Shown: piece after piece, positions 30,503 through 30,649 of the stretch | How positions within the stretch are numbered: position 1 is the stretch's first letter | How the letters are laid out: each line of letters opens with the position of its first letter | Assembly (NCBI GenBank): GCA_006844765.1 | Contig: SPJV01000014.1 | Coordinates: forward strand, 1 to 30,649 | Origin: Alphaproteobacteria bacterium | Lineage (GTDB): Bacteria; Pseudomonadota; Alphaproteobacteria; UBA8366; Aestuariispiraceae | DNA: 30,649 bases | Direction of reading: 5' to 3' | Notes under the pieces: model-generated | What the model was told of the DNA's origin: nothing | Seen by the model: the letters and a program-made list of their open reading frames with translations, nothing else | Database searches by the model: none | Made by a program: the position numbers and the translations under genes

Positions 30503-30649
30503 GCCGAAAGCAGCACGCTAAGCCCCCCAAACAAAAGGGCCCTGCCTATCTTCCCGGAGACGGCCCGGGAACGGTGGCTTCCATGATCCGTGTCGACCAA
30601 GCTGGAGAGTATGGCGCCAAGAGGATTTATGAAGGGCAATTGGCGGTTC
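30499..30649 (+). CDS. coq7: Coq7-type demethoxyubiquinone hydroxylase, N-terminal part (cut by window edge)
   Basis: About 50 residues are visible. After a basic start, ASMIRVDQAGEYGAKRIYEGQLAV matches the Coq7 N-terminus, in which Glu of AGExGA is the first ligand of the diiron site. The ATG at 30499 overlaps the dsbB stop (ATGA). The enzyme hydroxylates demethoxyubiquinone in the penultimate step of ubiquinone synthesis. The gene continues beyond the window. Confidence 0.9.
   Translation, partial: MSRKQHAKPPKQKGPAYLPGDGPGTVASMIRVDQAGEYGAKRIYEGQLAV

Noticed and set aside
29418..30649. DedA-like, dsbB and coq7 as part of the accessory cassette
   Set aside because: They have core-like composition, are chained to each other by 4-bp overlaps and are separated from F by 72 bp. 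Coq7 is a core quinone gene.
1..30649. tRNA, rRNA, CRISPR array or integrase with attachment site
   Set aside because: I saw no cloverleaf-type segment, no regularly spaced repeats and no recombinase or transposase. The cassette edges show no clear direct repeats by eye.

Overview
The window looks like chromosomal DNA of an alphaproteobacterium. It has a long TCA-cycle block on the minus strand in the order mdh-sucC-sucD-sucA-sucB, a DUF1289 gene, a YqgE gene, a PduO-type cobalamin adenosyltransferase followed by small membrane proteins, and a dedA-dsbB-coq7 run. Core genes are visibly GC-rich with strong third-position bias, which creates many long antisense shadow frames. The genus cannot be fixed from the sequence alone; a marine or soil Rhodospirillales-like lineage is my guess.

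Layout. 1-3.3 kb: the C-terminal half of an MFS transporter, a methyltransferase with a DUF1289 protein, and an ArsR regulator upstream of a two-Cys ArsP-like permease that ends in a clear terminator. 3.3-6.6 kb: a PuuB-like FAD amine oxidase, a 2-oxoglutarate/Fe(II) oxygenase and a divergent LysR regulator with paired inverted repeats. 6.6-10.2 kb: a peroxiredoxin, a ScsB/DsbD-type reductase and YqgE. 10.2-12.5 kb: a divergent member of the serine hydroxymethyltransferase family opposite a GcvA-like LysR regulator, with a near-perfect palindrome between them. 12.5-15.3 kb: D-amino-acid aminotransferase, a small membrane protein, cobalamin adenosyltransferase, a HIG1-type protein and a LysE-type exporter. 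15.3-23.4 kb: the TCA block, in which SucA carries an unusual 61-residue Lys/Ala-rich tail and the intercistronic gaps hold strong hairpins.

23.5-29.35 kb is the accessory part and the most interesting. It is a six-gene plus-strand cassette with lower GC, tight or overlapping gene joints and mostly unfamiliar proteins. They are a four-TM protein with two cytoplasmic coiled coils (A), a secreted vWA-like protein (B), a cytoplasmic protein with a deoxyribosyltransferase/TIR-like fold but altered key residues (C), a MotA/TolQ/ExbB-like membrane protein split by a -1 frameshift exactly at an A AAA AAG slippery heptamer (D), and two exported proteins (E, F) that appear to be diverged paralogues sharing two cysteine motifs, F having a MotB/TolR-like N-terminal membrane anchor. 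My working model is an envelope-spanning, possibly ion-driven sensor or motor (D+F, with E, B and A) coupled to a cytoplasmic nucleotide-related module (C), in outline like Zorya-type defence. The function is inference.

After the cassette the core genome resumes with a DedA/YqaA-like protein, DsbB and the start of Coq7, joined by 4-nt overlaps. The right edge cuts coq7 and the left edge cuts the MFS gene.
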